Below are positions 31,906 through 43,126 of a DNA stretch of 64,000 bases, one piece after another. This DNA is from Saturnia japonica (Eukaryota; Arthropoda; Insecta; Lepidoptera; Saturniidae), in the NCBI GenBank assembly GCA_033032175.1, contig CM065304.1, forward strand, positions 9,176,001 to 9,240,000. The letters are read 5' to 3'. The stretch's first letter is position 1. Each line of letters begins with the position of its first letter. The translations under genes were made by a program, and so were the position numbers. The notes below the pieces were generated by a model. The model was not told where the DNA came from. It was given only the letters and a program-made list of their open reading frames with translations, and made no database searches.

Positions 31906-32105
31906 ATAGATTAAAAACTTATTAATGACGATCTGGATCCAAACTTTATTAGACTTCGTAGAGAGACTTTTCGGATAATAAAGTTTGTGAATTTCCTCGG
32001 AATTGTATACGTCTTGTTAATTGATATTATAATATTATTATTAGTCTATATTTATCATCGTTGTTACAAAAAAAAAGAAAGTGTTGCGTGCAACCTTTAC
32101 GCGCG

Positions 32106-32541
32106 ATTGAAGTAAAACTTCTTTGGCGTTGACGGCATGCATATATCACTGAAATGATTAAATTTTATTATTGAATATTATAGAATGTCACAATCGTCAG
32201 AAAATTTTATAATACATAATTTATTTATTACCTAATGTAATCAATAAACAAGTATATTTAGAGATTTTCAAAAAACTTAGCAATTTAAAATAATTTTTTT
32301 AAAACTATTATATTTATATTCACTTTTCTATTCGTTTGAAAATATTGGAAATAATTAATCCTAATTGATTATTATATTTGCCACTAGCTGGCGTATAAGT
32401 CAAGAAGCGTGGAGTATATGACATATACTTACGACCAATCCCAATTATTATTTTTGAATACCGGAAACTACGTAAGCCGTCAGAAAAAAAATGTGATATA
32501 CTCCCTAGTCGCGCCTGAAGAAGTTTTACTTCAATAATATT
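32106..32541. mobile_element. MITE-like element with inverted ends
   Basis: 'attgaagtaaaacttctt' (about 32107) at the left and 'aagaagttttacttcaat' (about 32518) at the right are inverted repeats, with 'cgcg' outside the left one and 'gcgcc' inside the right. About 430 bp, non-coding. The target duplication was not resolved. Confidence 0.5.
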
Positions 32542-33229
32542 TATGAGTCAAAGAGTACCTACTAAAAGAGGAGTGTAACAATTAAAAAGCCAACATACCA
32601 TTTCAAATGTTTTTATTTTTGATAGTAGATTAATACACTTATAATTACAAAATGTTTCAATAAACTTAGTCTACATAGAAAACAGATCTGAATTTTTGTA
32701 ACATAAGAGCTGAAGTAAAATGTTTATAAGATATTTAGCTGTGGTATAGTATTATAATATAATAATTTAGTTGCTGTAAAAATACGAAGAATTATTTCCT
32801 GATTATTATACAAATTAGAAAAAAAAACTGAGTGTATGACTTATATAGTACAAAAACTTAAATTAAATGTTATATAACAAAAATTCAGATCTTCGCATAA
32901 GAGCTTTGCTCATTCTTACATACTACAAAGACGCAGTCCGTCATCAAAATGGAAGGAGTGTCGACTTGATTCATGAGCGAAAGTGAATAAGTAAACATTT
33001 GCATTTTGTAACACTCCATTCCTACTTACTAAGTTATACAAATTATATATTAACATGCGAAAATGCTGATCTTCCATTCTGAATAGTTTGATCACTTATT
33101 TATTCAGTTCATTTGGAATGTTTATGAATATTGTTTTGCGATAATCAACCAACGGTATGTTAATTTCAATGAATACATATCATACTGTGCCATAGATGTA
33201 TAATAACAGGAACGACATTTAAATGAGGA

Positions 33230-33530
33230 ATGTTACAGATATGAGATATCGGATCTGGATATCTTAAAAATATTGAACCGGTTTCGGTTAGAGATACGAA
33301 TATGAAATGATTTCAGATATCCGATAATTACGAATAATTTCAGTTATGGATATTTTGACTTTTCAAATACATAATTGTATTTAGAAGTAAAATAGATATT
33401 ATTTGAACGTTTATACGCGCACAACGTTAACTTTGTTTTATATAATTATTTATTAAATTTTTTTTTATTTCGGTATATACGATAATTTCGGTTACAGTTA
33501 CGTAGCTCCATAACACCCCTGATTTAAATC
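33230..33530 (+). repeat. Second copy of the 'gttacagatatgag' repeat
   Basis: See 31115-31450: same left and right ends, with the inner 'ttcggatatccgat'-like text diverged. Non-coding. Confidence 0.45.
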
Positions 33531-34101
33531 ACATCACGAGTAAGGCTTTAATACTAATGTCGTTTAATAAATATCGAATGCGAAATGAATTCAGTTTGCC
33601 TTTCGTAAAATGAGATCTGTCCTAATTCAGTCCTGGGTAAATACTTAACGTACGTAAATAACACTAGACCGTTAGTATTATTTTATTTAAGAGAAACAAT
33701 GGTAGTGTGAATTGCCTACTTAGTAAATACAATTATAATTTCTGGAGAGAATTATGCAGCTGACTTACAATCCCAATGCAGGTCTTCAGTAATAACCCGA
33801 TCAATAAAATACTACATTCATATTTCACTGCGACTGAAATACGTATAATATTTAATGCATTTTTCCTGCATATAGCGCAATACATTACACAAAATTTAAT
33901 AATTCCGGTACATGTACAGACTACCATATATCATCATAGCTACATAGGTTGTAATGAAAATTTACACATGTTTAAAAAAAGGTTGTCTGCAGAAACATTT
34001 AATAAGGTTATTGTTATATTAACTTATACTATTACGCAGCTTGTACAGTGCTCCGTATCCTCCGATTTCTTCTAATAAGACAGCGTATACAATAATGGCC
34101 T
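33531..34101 (-). other. PAN3 3' flank
   Basis: This lies downstream of the PAN3 stop codon (minus strand) and probably includes the 3' untranslated region. An AATAAA on the minus strand is present near 33685. Overlapping short plus-strand frames here are not supported as genes. Confidence 0.4.
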
Positions 34102-34218
34102 TTATGTGGGGGTCGCGGAGGCTTGCATCAACTCTTCATATGTTTGTTCGAGACAATGTTTCAGTTCGGCATAGGAGACCACAAGGACGCTTTGCTCGTC
34201 GCGCGTCATCAGTTCCAC
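34102..34218 (-). CDS. PAN3: PAN3, last coding exon
   Basis: Acceptor 'acgtatttag', 39 codons including TAA at 34102-34104. It encodes 'TRDEQSVLVVSYAELKHCLE' followed by 'QTYEELMQA', the conserved C-terminal segment of PAN3 (pattern S-R-D-E-x-S-V-L-V-V-x-Y-x-x-L-K-x-C), part of the globular domain that binds PAN2. Phase 0 matches the preceding exon. Confidence 0.93.
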   Translation of the reverse strand: MELMTRDEQSVLVVSYAELKHCLEQTYEELMQASATPT

Positions 34219-35002
34219 CTAAATACGTGTATTTATTTAAAAAAAATAAGAACTAGTAAATTATAATTTGCCTCGACCGGATATGAAAATTCTATTTTTG
34301 TATGTATGAAAACAAAATTCTGATATTCAAATACTGAATATTTTGTGAATTGACCACAGAGTTAAAGGACCGACCGCACCTACGGTTGTGGTAGCGCGAT
34401 TCGTAGCCGCAAAACTTTTTGATAAATAGATTTAAATTAGAAACGAACGCACTTGTAGTTTTTACTGCGTTTTTATTGTATGGCTAAAAAGCTATATAGT
34501 TAGAAACTATTACGTAATATAATATGATCAATGTTCAACGTGAAACGTGTCAAAAATTTAAGGTTTAATAAAAAAGCCTAATTTCCAAGATAAATATAAA
34601 AATTGTTATCAATCGTACCAAATAAAGTACATACGAAAAGTGTACACGATTTTTTAGTTGTTGTGTTATACGTATTATTAAATAAATAGCAGAAGACATG
34701 CGAAATTAGTGTAGTTTGCAGACAGTTCACGGTTAAATGACAGACCAGGAAAAGGTAATAAAGACACTAGAACCCAATATGTAAATGGTAGAAAATCCGT
34801 GATAGCGATTATATTCAGTGCATTGGGTTTCAGAATTGGGCAGTGGACGTAGAGGGTTTCGCGCTCGCATTTTATATAAGTCAGCACGAAACTAAAAGTA
34901 TCAGTCGATCCAATCTCCAGGTGGTCGTTGTTATTCTCACACTTTACTTTTTTGTTTAACACGATATATTAAAATAAATAATAGTATAAGATATAATCAT
35001 AC
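34219..35002 (-). other. PAN3 intron before last exon
   Basis: 784 bp, donor AAG|GTATGA. The 94-codon minus-strand frame inside (34678-34962) was considered as an alternative last exon and rejected because the exon at 34102-34218 matches the family far better. Confidence 0.7.
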
Positions 35003-35165
35003 CTTAGCTGTTGTACCACCGTCCAATTGGTTGAGACAGTAAGCCACATGGGCTTGGTCCAACCAGGGACGCCCTTCCTCATTTACCGAATGAAACAAGT
35101 AATCCCGGAAAAGTTTCAACATATATCGATCCCCCGTTTCAGACCAAGTTGAATCTAAATTTAGC
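35003..35165 (-). CDS. PAN3: PAN3, penultimate exon (C-terminal domain)
   Basis: 163 bp, acceptor 'ctttcaacag', donor AAG|GTATGA. The first base completes Glu, then 'LDSTWSETGDRYMLKLFRDY' and 'GRPWLDQAHVAYCLNQLDGG'. This is the most diagnostic PAN3 stretch (x-T-W-S-E-T-G-D-R-Y-x-L-K-L-F-R-D). The left duplication breakpoint lies inside the first six bases of this exon, so the exon exists in full only once. Confidence 0.95.
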
Positions 35166-35868
35166 CTGTTGAAAGTTCGATAATAGAAAATATAAATCAT
35201 AAATTCAAAAAGCAATTTATGAAATAATAAATAAAATTATAGTAATTTACCTAAAAAATTAGCAGTTAAATAGTTATTAATCTGATGTTGGAAAAAAATT
35301 CTATTGATGTCATCCAGATTGTAGAGAATGTGACGGCCGTCAATGTAATAAAATACACGGCCCTTTGGGTTATTTATAGTTTGGAACCTGTCATCATTCA
35401 CATAATAAACTATAGACAATTTAATAAAATTAACAAACAGCGAATACACATAAAATTACAACATGAAGTTATAAGTACTTAACTGTAATTGTCAATAAAG
35501 GTTATAGTATTATACAAAAACATATACAAGTATTTATATTTATCTATCCACACGTCTACTCGTCACTTCGCCCTTTGAAATAGTTTAAAAATATTTTGAA
35601 CTTCATAGACATCCAAAGGGCGAATACGTAGGTTTATTATCATTGACAAAACAAATAATATGTATTCTAATAAATATAATCTCTTCCATTCAACGTAAAA
35701 CTGCGTCTACAAAGATTTAGACGTGAAACTAAAATAACATTGCATTATTAGCAATTACTGCATCTCTCTAAATTTTGTAAAGCTGTTAGGTTTTATTGTG
35801 ACTATGAGTCAAAGACGAATAACCATACTCATGAATCTAAAAGCGACACAAAAGCAAGAAGGACTCAC

Positions 35869-35984
35869 TCAGGGCGCTCATTAATGACACCGAGTTTAAT
35901 TAATATGTGAAGAAGCCTTCCATTGTCAAGTTCCGCGCCAAGATGGTCTTCGAGTACATCGTTACGTCTCTCAAGGGCTTCCAC
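35869..35984 (-). CDS. PAN3: PAN3 exon C, left copy
   Basis: 116 bp, acceptor 'cacctgcag' side, donor CCTGA|GTGAGT. It encodes 'VEALERRNDVLEDHLGAELD' and 'NGRLLHILIKLGVINERP', matching PAN3 (R-N-D-V-x-E ... N-G-R-L ... L-G-x-I-N-E-R-P-E). It is identical to 39849-39964. This left copy is the one directly upstream of the penultimate exon. Confidence 0.9.
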
Positions 35985-36074
35985 CTGCAGTACATTATTG
36001 GTGAAATAATACTATACACTTATGGAAATACAGTGTAAACTCTATTATATCGAAATTGAAGGGAAGTTATGTAA

Positions 36075-37016
36075 TGTTACAACCTGTTACAACCCGATTA
36101 AAAAATTATGTTCCCGAAATATCTTGAAGCAACTAGAAACTTCTCAGGACATCGAAATAATCTTCGCGTTGTAAACAACCGCGCGGCATGTTTGTGTAAA
36201 CATCGCAGTTTACACACTCATATGTATAGGGCTTATAGCCTCGATTACGTCATCGAGTGGGCATTGAAAGTAACCATCAATGAAAAGTTCGCGACGCTTC
36301 ATGATCTTTCTGCGTTCGTTTAATGTAGGTATATAAGCGACACAGGCGCGGCGCCGAGGCAGTAGGTCCGTTTCCTCGGCGTGAAGCCCTTGAGTCAGGC
36401 AACAGCCCGCGCGATACAAGTGACACTATACGTGCAACACTTAACTACCCACATACAACATTACACACGTATGAAACATATACACGTGCACACCACACAG
36501 GTACATGGGTTCTGTGAGGGACCTTTTTTTCTTTTTTTGCGCTAGGTAGTGTATAAAAACACACATACAACATGGTTCCTTCCTTCCTCCCAGGAGGAAG
36601 GGAATATGTCTATGAGTATATATTAGTTATCTCGAATCGTAGGAGTAGGGATTCAGTTAGATCGCGACCTATTTGCATACGCGACGACCGCCCGAGCCGA
36701 GGTCTCGTGCGAGTCGTCCAAATAACTTTCGCGGCTGAGTGCCCTCTGCGCTCGCCCCCAAGTCCGGTGAAGCTGTAAAAGCCGCAGTGGCTTCAGGGCC
36801 GCTGAGGCTAACATTGTAGTCAGAAACAAGAAAAAAAAAGCGCCGAGGCAGTTCAGTTTTGAATTACAATGTGATAACAACGAGCGATAAAAGGAAGCGA
36901 AACCACAGTGTAATAAATAACAGTGTTGTAGGTTCGTGTAATTTGTAACTGTGTGGAATTCAAATAAATCTTCTTCGCGTCAATCATCGGCATTTTTAAT
37001 ACCTAAGGGTGTAACA
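36075..37016 (+). repeat. Solo LTR 1, left copy, split by a SINE-like insertion
   Basis: It begins 'tgttacaacctgttacaacc' and ends 'ctaagggtgtaaca'. 'aggtatataagcg' (TATA-like) and 'aataaa' signals lie in LTR order. Without the insert at 36363-36839 it is about 460 bp. Flanks 'gtaa' and 'gtat' may be a decayed 4-bp duplication. No internal LTR-element sequence is present, hence solo LTR. Confidence 0.75.
36363..36839 (+). mobile_element. SINE-like element in solo LTR 1, left copy
   Basis: Full-length 477-bp copy from 'taggtccgtttcctcggcg' to the A-rich tail. The 12-bp target duplication 'gcgccgaggcag' is at 36351-36362 and 36840-36851. Its presence inside one of two otherwise similar LTRs shows it came after the LTR. 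Confidence 0.88.
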
Positions 37017-37322
37017 GTATAGATAATAATTATTATTTAATTTTTAAGTCACTTTTTTATTCGACGTTTTGTCATTCGAGTCCCTTATTATCCGGAATTA
37101 TTTGAAACATTTAATTGGGATACATATAAAATTTCGGATATCCGATAGTTTCGGTTACAGTTAAAGAGTTCCATATCACCCCTGATCTCTACAGTAATTA
37201 TTACGTTACGATAATCAATGTTATATTAAGTACGTATGTCCGAAAGTTACACTGTCAGTGCCAGGTAAGCCTATTATAAAAAGTATGTCGAAAGAATTTA
37301 TGAATAAATCATATAAGCTCAC

Positions 37323-37401
37323 CTGTGAGTAATATCTGGCTCCAATGATCGGCATTAGATCATTGATAGAACGACGCACAGGACTCGATGTAAGTAAATA
37401 C
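37323..37401 (-). CDS. PAN3: PAN3 exon B, left copy
   Basis: 79 bp, acceptor 'atcacttcag', donor CAG|GTGAGC. 'YLLTSSPVRRSINDLMPIIG' then 'ARYYSQ' matches the PAN3 pseudokinase C-lobe (S-V-N-D-I-M-P-M-I-G-A-R-F-Y). Same sequence as 41298-41376. Confidence 0.9.
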
Positions 37402-37784
37402 CTGAAGTGATTTGGTTGTTCATATTTTATATGATAAAAATAGTCTTGTTTTTTGTCGAGTAGTTTTTAAACAAAAATATAATAATATAGAGGTAAGCTA
37501 AACTACAAAATACATATTATAGGCTTTATGCATTATCTTAATACCAAATAAACAATAACAACATTGAAACTATTTGTTTTAATTTCTTTTGTAAGTCTAA
37601 GAATATCGAATATAATGTAATAAGAGCCACAGAAGAATTAGTATCCACGAAAAAAAATTTATAGCATAAAATCATGGTACATTTATACCTAATCTTGTAA
37701 AACCATTGTCAGTAATCTCTCGTTAGAATTAGGATAGTATTTAATAATACGTTTTAATTACAAAAATATAATAAAAATTCATAC

Positions 37785-37921
37785 AGTATCAAATTTTTGA
37801 AATCAGCTGAGTAAGATCTGGAAATTATATCCAAAGAAGCAGTCACATTGTCACAATGAAGGGTACGGCAAGCCAGGAATAAAGCTATATGTCCCAAGGC
37901 AGTCAGATCATCCTGTTGAGC
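37785..37921 (-). CDS. PAN3: PAN3 exon A, left copy
   Basis: 137 bp, acceptor 'ttttttcctcag', donor ATACT|GTATGA. 'AQQDDLTALGHIALFLACRT' ... 'SRSYSADFKNLI' matches the pseudokinase C-lobe (A-D-L-x-S-L-G ... Y-S-x-D-L-K-N-L-I-L). Same sequence as 41760-41896. Confidence 0.9.
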
Positions 37922-38041
37922 CTGAGGAAAAAAGGGTAGAAAAATAAATTTATAAGCTCCTGAAAATCACTGCATTTTAGTATACATTTAATTCTCTGAG
38001 TAAAACGCTACATATAGAATTTCATAAAGTTTTGTTTATAT

Positions 38042-38500
38042 TGTTACGACCTATTACAACCCGATTAAAAAGAGAGAAAATCCTGTTCCAGAAATATCTC
38101 GAAACAACTACATATTTCTCAGTAATTCGAAATAATATTCGCGTCGTAAGACAACCGCGGCGCATGTTAGTGTAAACATCACAGTTTACACACACATGTA
38201 TAGGGCTAGTCGCCTCGATTACGTCATCGAGTAGGCATAGCAACTAAACGTCGAGAAAGATAGCGATTTTTCACGATTTTTCTACGATCGTTTAGTGTAG
38301 GTATTTAAGCGGCTCAGGCGCGGCGCCGAGGGAGTTCATTTTGGAATTACAAAGCGATATAACATCGAGCGATAAAAGAAACGAAACCACAGTGAAATAA
38401 ATAATAGTGTTGTGAGTTCGTGTATTTTGATACTGAGTAGAGTTCGAATAAAACTTCTTCACGTCAATCATCGGCATTTTTATTACCCACGGGTATAATA
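38042..38500 (+). repeat. Solo LTR 2, left copy
   Basis: 459 bp, 'tgttacgacctattacaacc' to 'cccacgggtataata', clearly the same family as solo LTR 1 but diverged, with a perfect 4-bp duplication 'atat' on both sides (38038-38041 and 38501-38504). Confidence 0.8.
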
Positions 38501-39055
38501 ATATTTCATGTCGTTGCTTAACATGCAAAAAACGATAAACTGTACTTTTAAATGTGGAAAAAATAAATGAATGACCTACAGTGGGCCTCATGCATTTTAA
38601 ATACATCACTCGAGTTTTATATTAAAACATTTTTTTTTAATATAAATAAAAACCCAAAATAATAATTGTGCGGTTCTAAATTACGAGTTTTTAAATACTG
38701 AGTTTGATGTAACAGTGTGGTAGTTTGGGTTATGAAGTGAAAAATGTTAAGATCAGGTTTTTTAAGTAATGAAAAATAATGATTATGAAATATTGTAGAA
38801 TAATTACTTATTTTCTTTATGATGAAAAATAAACTACAATTTATTACAAATAGTACTTTATAAAAAATACATTGAACGGTAACTGGGATTTAGTTAAAAC
38901 AATTTGGTAACGTTAAACTTATAAACACCTGTAAATCTTATCATCCACCATATAATTTATTCGGACTATTAAATTACTTTATTAATTAGGACTGTGATGC
39001 AAAAATACTGTAAATATATTAATAATGATAATATTAAATTTATAAATGGACATGC

Positions 39056-39145
39056 CTGAGCGACGTCCATTGGAGCGGAGTGTTCGACGTCGAAAGAGCC
39101 GCACCAAGCAATACGAACTCGACATCCAGATATGATAATTTTAGC
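39056..39145 (-). pseudogene. Chimeric exon at the PAN3 duplication junction
   Basis: The acceptor and first six bases come from the penultimate exon (cag|GCTAAA), and the rest from the exon at 43024-43126, joined at the 5-bp microhomology. It is 90 bp with usable splice ends. Read after exon C of the right copy, its frame is shifted relative to the true exon. Splicing on to exon A of the left copy then meets a TGA within six codons. Correct PAN3 mRNA therefore requires this exon and one duplicate set to be skipped. Confidence 0.8.
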
Positions 39146-39848
39146 CTGTTGAAAGTTCGATAATAGAAAATATAAATCATAAATTCAAAAAGCAATTTAT
39201 GAAATAATAAATAAAATTATAGTAATTTACCTAAAAAATTAGCAGTTAAATAGTTATTAATCTGATGTTGGAAAAAAATTCTATTGATGTCATCCAGATT
39301 GTAGAGAATGTGACGGCCGTCAATGTAATAAAATACACGGCCCTTTGGGTTATTTATAGTTTGGAACCTGTCATCATTCACATAATAAACTATAGACAAT
39401 TTAATAAAATTAACAAACAGCGAATACACATAAAATTACAACATGAAGTTATAAGTACTTAACTGTAATTGTCAATAAAGGTTATAGTATTATACAAAAA
39501 CATATACAAGTATTTATATTTATCTATCCACACGTCTACTCGTCACTTCGCCCTTTGAAATAGTTTAAAAATATTTTGAACTTCATAGACATCCAAAGGG
39601 CGAATACGTAGGTTTATTATCATTGACAAAACAAATAATATGTATTCTAATAAATATAATCTCTTCCATTCAACGTAAAACTGCGTCTACAAAGATTTAG
39701 ACGTGAAACTAAAATAACATTGCATTATTAGCAATTACTGCATCTCTCTAAATTTTGTAAAGCTGTTAGGTTTTATTGTGACTATGAGTCAAAGACGAAT
39801 AACCATACTCATGAATCTAAAAGCGACACAAAAGCAAGAAGGACTCAC

Positions 39849-39964
39849 TCAGGGCGCTCATTAATGACACCGAGTTTAATTAATATGTGAAGAAGCCTTC
39901 CATTGTCAAGTTCCGCGCCAAGATGGTCTTCGAGTACATCGTTACGTCTCTCAAGGGCTTCCAC
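39849..39964 (-). CDS. PAN3: PAN3 exon C, right copy
   Basis: Identical in coding sequence and splice sites to 35869-35984. Confidence 0.9.
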
Positions 39965-40054
39965 CTGCAGTACATTATTGGTGAAATAATACTATACACT
40001 TATGGAAATACAGTGTAAACTCTATTATATCGAAATTGAAGGGAAGTTATGTAA

Positions 40055-40994
40055 TGTTACAACCTGTTACAACCCGATTAAAAAATTATGTTCCCGAAAT
40101 ATCTTGAAGCAACTAGAAACTTCTCAGGACATCGAAATAATCTTCGCGTTGTAAACAACCGCGCGGCATGTTTGTGTAAACATCGCAGTTTACACACTCA
40201 TATGTATAGGGCTTATAGCCTCGATTACGTCATCGAGTGGGCATTGAAAGTAACCATCAATGAAAAGTTCGCGACGCTTCATGATCTTTCTGCGTTCGTT
40301 TAATGTAGGTATATAAGCGACACAGGCGCGGCGCCGAGGCAGTAGGTCCGTTTCCTCGGCGTGAAGCCCTTGAGTCAGGCAACAGCCCGCGCGATACAAG
40401 TGACACTATACGTGCAACACTTAACTACCCACATACAACATTACACACGTATGAAACATATACACGTGCACACCACACAGGTACATGGGTTCTGTGAGGG
40501 ACCTTTTTTTCTTTTTTTGCGCTAGGTAGTGTATAAAAACACACATACAACATGGTTCCTTCCTTCCTCCCAGGAGGAAGGGAATATGTCTATGAGTATA
40601 TATTAGTTATCTCGAATCGTAGGAGTAGGGATTCAGTTAGATCGCGACCTATTTGCATACGCGACGACCGCCCGAGCCGAGGTCTCGTGCGAGTCGTCCA
40701 AATAACTTTCGCGGCTGAGTGCCCTCTGCGCTCGCCCCAAGTCGGTGAAGCTGTAAAAGCCGCAGTGGCTTCAGGGCCGCTGAGGCTAACATTGTAGTCA
40801 GAAACAAGAAAAAAAAAGCGCCGAGGCAGTTCAGTTTTGAATTACAATGTGATAACAACGAGCGATAAAAGGAAGCGAAACCACAGTGTAATAAATAACA
40901 GTGTTGTAGGTTCGTGTAATTTGTAACTGTGTGGAATTCAAATAAATCTTCTTCGCGTCAATCATCGGCATTTTTAATACCTAAGGGTGTAACA
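40055..40994 (+). repeat. Solo LTR 1, right copy
   Basis: This is the duplicate of 36075-37016, two bases shorter, and includes the SINE-like insert at 40343-40817. Confidence 0.75.
40343..40817 (+). mobile_element. SINE-like element, right copy
   Basis: It was carried along by the duplication and is not an independent insertion: same target site and same 12-bp flanks, with two single-base deletions. Confidence 0.88.
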
Positions 40995-41297
40995 GTATAG
41001 ATAATAATTTTATTTAATTTTTATCACTTTTTTATTCGACGTTTTGTCATTCGAGTCCCTTATTATCCGGAATTATTTGAAACATTTAATTGGGATACAT
41101 ATAAAATTTCGGATATCCGATAGTTTCGGTTACAGTTAAAGAGTTCCATATCACCCCTGATCTCTACAGTAATTATTACGTTACGATAATCAATGTTATA
41201 TTAAGTACGTATGTCCGAAAGTTACACTGTCAGTGCCAGGTAAGCCTATTATAAAAAGTATGTCGAAAGAATTTATGAATAAATCATATAAGCTCAC

Positions 41298-41376
41298 CTG
41301 TGAGTAATATCTGGCTCCAATGATCGGCATTAGATCATTGATAGAACGACGCACAGGACTCGATGTAAGTAAATAC
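41298..41376 (-). CDS. PAN3: PAN3 exon B, right copy
   Basis: Identical in coding sequence and splice sites to 37323-37401. Confidence 0.9.
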
Positions 41377-41759
41377 CTGAAGTGATTTGGTTGTTCATAT
41401 TTTATATGATAAAAATAGTCTTGTTTTTTGTCGAGTAGTTTTTAAACAAAAATATAATAATATAGAGGTAAGCTAAACTACAAAATACATATTATAGGCT
41501 TTATGCATTATCTTAATACCAAATAAACAATAACAACATTGAAACTATTTGTTTTAATTTCTTTTGTAAGTCTAAGAATATCGAATATAATGTAATAAGA
41601 GCCACAGAAGAATTAGTATCCACGAAAAAAAATTTATAGCATAAAATCATGGTACATTTATACCTAATCTTGTAAAACCATTGTCAGTAATCTCTCGTTA
41701 GAATTAGGATAGTATTTAATAATACGTTTTAATTACAAAAATATAATAAAAATTCATAC

Positions 41760-41896
41760 AGTATCAAATTTTTGAAATCAGCTGAGTAAGATCTGGAAAT
41801 TATATCCAAAGAAGCAGTCACATTGTCACAATGAAGGGTACGGCAAGCCAGGAATAAAGCTATATGTCCCAAGGCAGTCAGATCATCCTGTTGAGC
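41760..41896 (-). CDS. PAN3: PAN3 exon A, right copy
   Basis: Identical in coding sequence and splice sites to 37785-37921. It is the copy directly downstream of the exon at 43024-43126. Confidence 0.9.
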
Positions 41897-42016
41897 CTGA
41901 GGAAAAAAGGGTAGAAAAATAAATTTATAAGCTCCTGAAAATCACTGCATTTTAGTATACATTTAATTCTCTGAGTAAAACGCTACATATAGAATTTCAT
42001 AAAGTTTTGTTTATAT

Positions 42017-42475
42017 TGTTACGACCTATTACAACCCGATTAAAAAGAGAGAAAATCCTGTTCCAGAAATATCTCGAAACAACTACATATTTCTCAGTAA
42101 TTCGAAATAATATTCGCGTCGTAAGACAACCGCGGCGCATGTTAGTGTAAACATCACAGTTTACACACACATGTATAGGGCTAGTCGCCTCGATTACGTC
42201 ATCGAGTAGGCATAGCAACTAAACGTCGAGAAAGATAGCGATTTTTCACGATTTTTCTACGATCGTTTAGTGTAGGTATTTAAGCGGCTCAGGCGCGGCG
42301 CCGAGGAAGTTCATTTTGGAATTACAAAGCGATATAACATCGAGCGATAAAAGAAACGAAACCACAGTGAAATAAATAATAGTGTTGTGAGTTCGTGTAT
42401 TTTGATACTGAGTAGAGTTCGAATAAAACTTCTTCACGTCAATCATCGGCATTTTTATTACCCACGGGTATAATA
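42017..42475 (+). repeat. Solo LTR 2, right copy
   Basis: Duplicate of 38042-38500, with the 'atat' flanks retained. Confidence 0.8.
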
Positions 42476-43023
42476 ATATTTCATGTCGTTGCTTAACATG
42501 CAAAAAACGATAAACTGTACTTTTAAATGTGGAAAAAATAAATGAATGACCTACAGTGGGCATTTTAAATACATCACTCGAGTTTTATATTAAAACATTT
42601 TTTTTTAATATAAATAAAAACCCAAAATAATAATTGTGTGGTTCTAAATTACGAGTTTTTAAATACTGAGTTTGATGTAACAGTGTGGTAGTTTGGGTTA
42701 TGAAGTGAAAAATGTTAAGATCAGGTTTTTTAAGTAATGAAAAATAATGATTATGAAATATTGTAGAATAATTACTTATTTTCTTTATGATGAAAAATAA
42801 ACTACAATTTATTACAAATAGTACTTTATAAAAAATACATTGAACGGTAACTGGGATTTAGTTAAAACAATTTGGTAACGTTAAACTTATAAACACCTGT
42901 AAATCTTATCATCCACCATATAATTTATTCGGACTATTAAATTACTTTATTAATTAGGACTGTGATGCAAAAATACTGTAAATATATTAATAATGATAAT
43001 ATTAAATTTATAAATGGACATGC

Positions 43024-43126
43024 CTGAGCGACGTCCATTGGAGCGGAGTGTTCGACGTCGAAAGAGCCGCACCAAGCAATACGAACTCGACATCCAGATA
43101 TGATAATTTTAGTAGGATTAAGGTTC
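43024..43126 (-). CDS. PAN3: PAN3 exon before exon A (pseudokinase middle), GC donor
   Basis: 103 bp, acceptor 'ctgttaacag'. The first base completes Arg, then 'NLNPTKIIISGCRVRIAWCG' and 'SFDVEHSAPMDVAQ' (pattern D-P-T-K-I-L-I-T ... R-V-N-C-x-G-x-x-D-V-L). The donor is CAG|GCATGT, a GC-AG intron. A GT donor three codons earlier would lose the conserved AQ and is disfavoured. The right breakpoint of the duplication is within this exon, so only the part left of 43112 is repeated in the left copy. Confidence 0.9.

Larger units (their letters stand above)
35160..39139. repeat. Tandem duplication inside PAN3, left copy (3980 bp)
   Basis: It aligns base for base with 39140-43112. Differences noticed are two single-base deletions (near 36737 and 36743), small changes near 37030-37065, one substitution near 38333, an 8-bp deletion near 38585 and one substitution near 38675. 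The shared bases 'tttag' at 35160-35164, 39140-39144 and 43108-43112 are the junction microhomology. The unit contains exons A1, B1 and C1, two solo LTRs and one SINE-like insert. Confidence 0.95.
39140..43112. repeat. Tandem duplication inside PAN3, right copy (about 3970 bp)
   Basis: See 35160-39139. The right copy is a little shorter (small deletions) and runs into the unique part of the exon at 43024-43126. Confidence 0.95.

Noticed and set aside
34678..34962. Minus-strand frame as PAN3 last exon
   Set aside because: A vague resemblance only and a poor acceptor; the exon at 34102-34218 has the conserved C-terminus, correct phase and a stop.
35237..35482. Frames of 65-70 codons on both strands, repeated at 39217-39462
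   Set aside because: Identical only because of the tandem duplication; intronic, with no coding signal.
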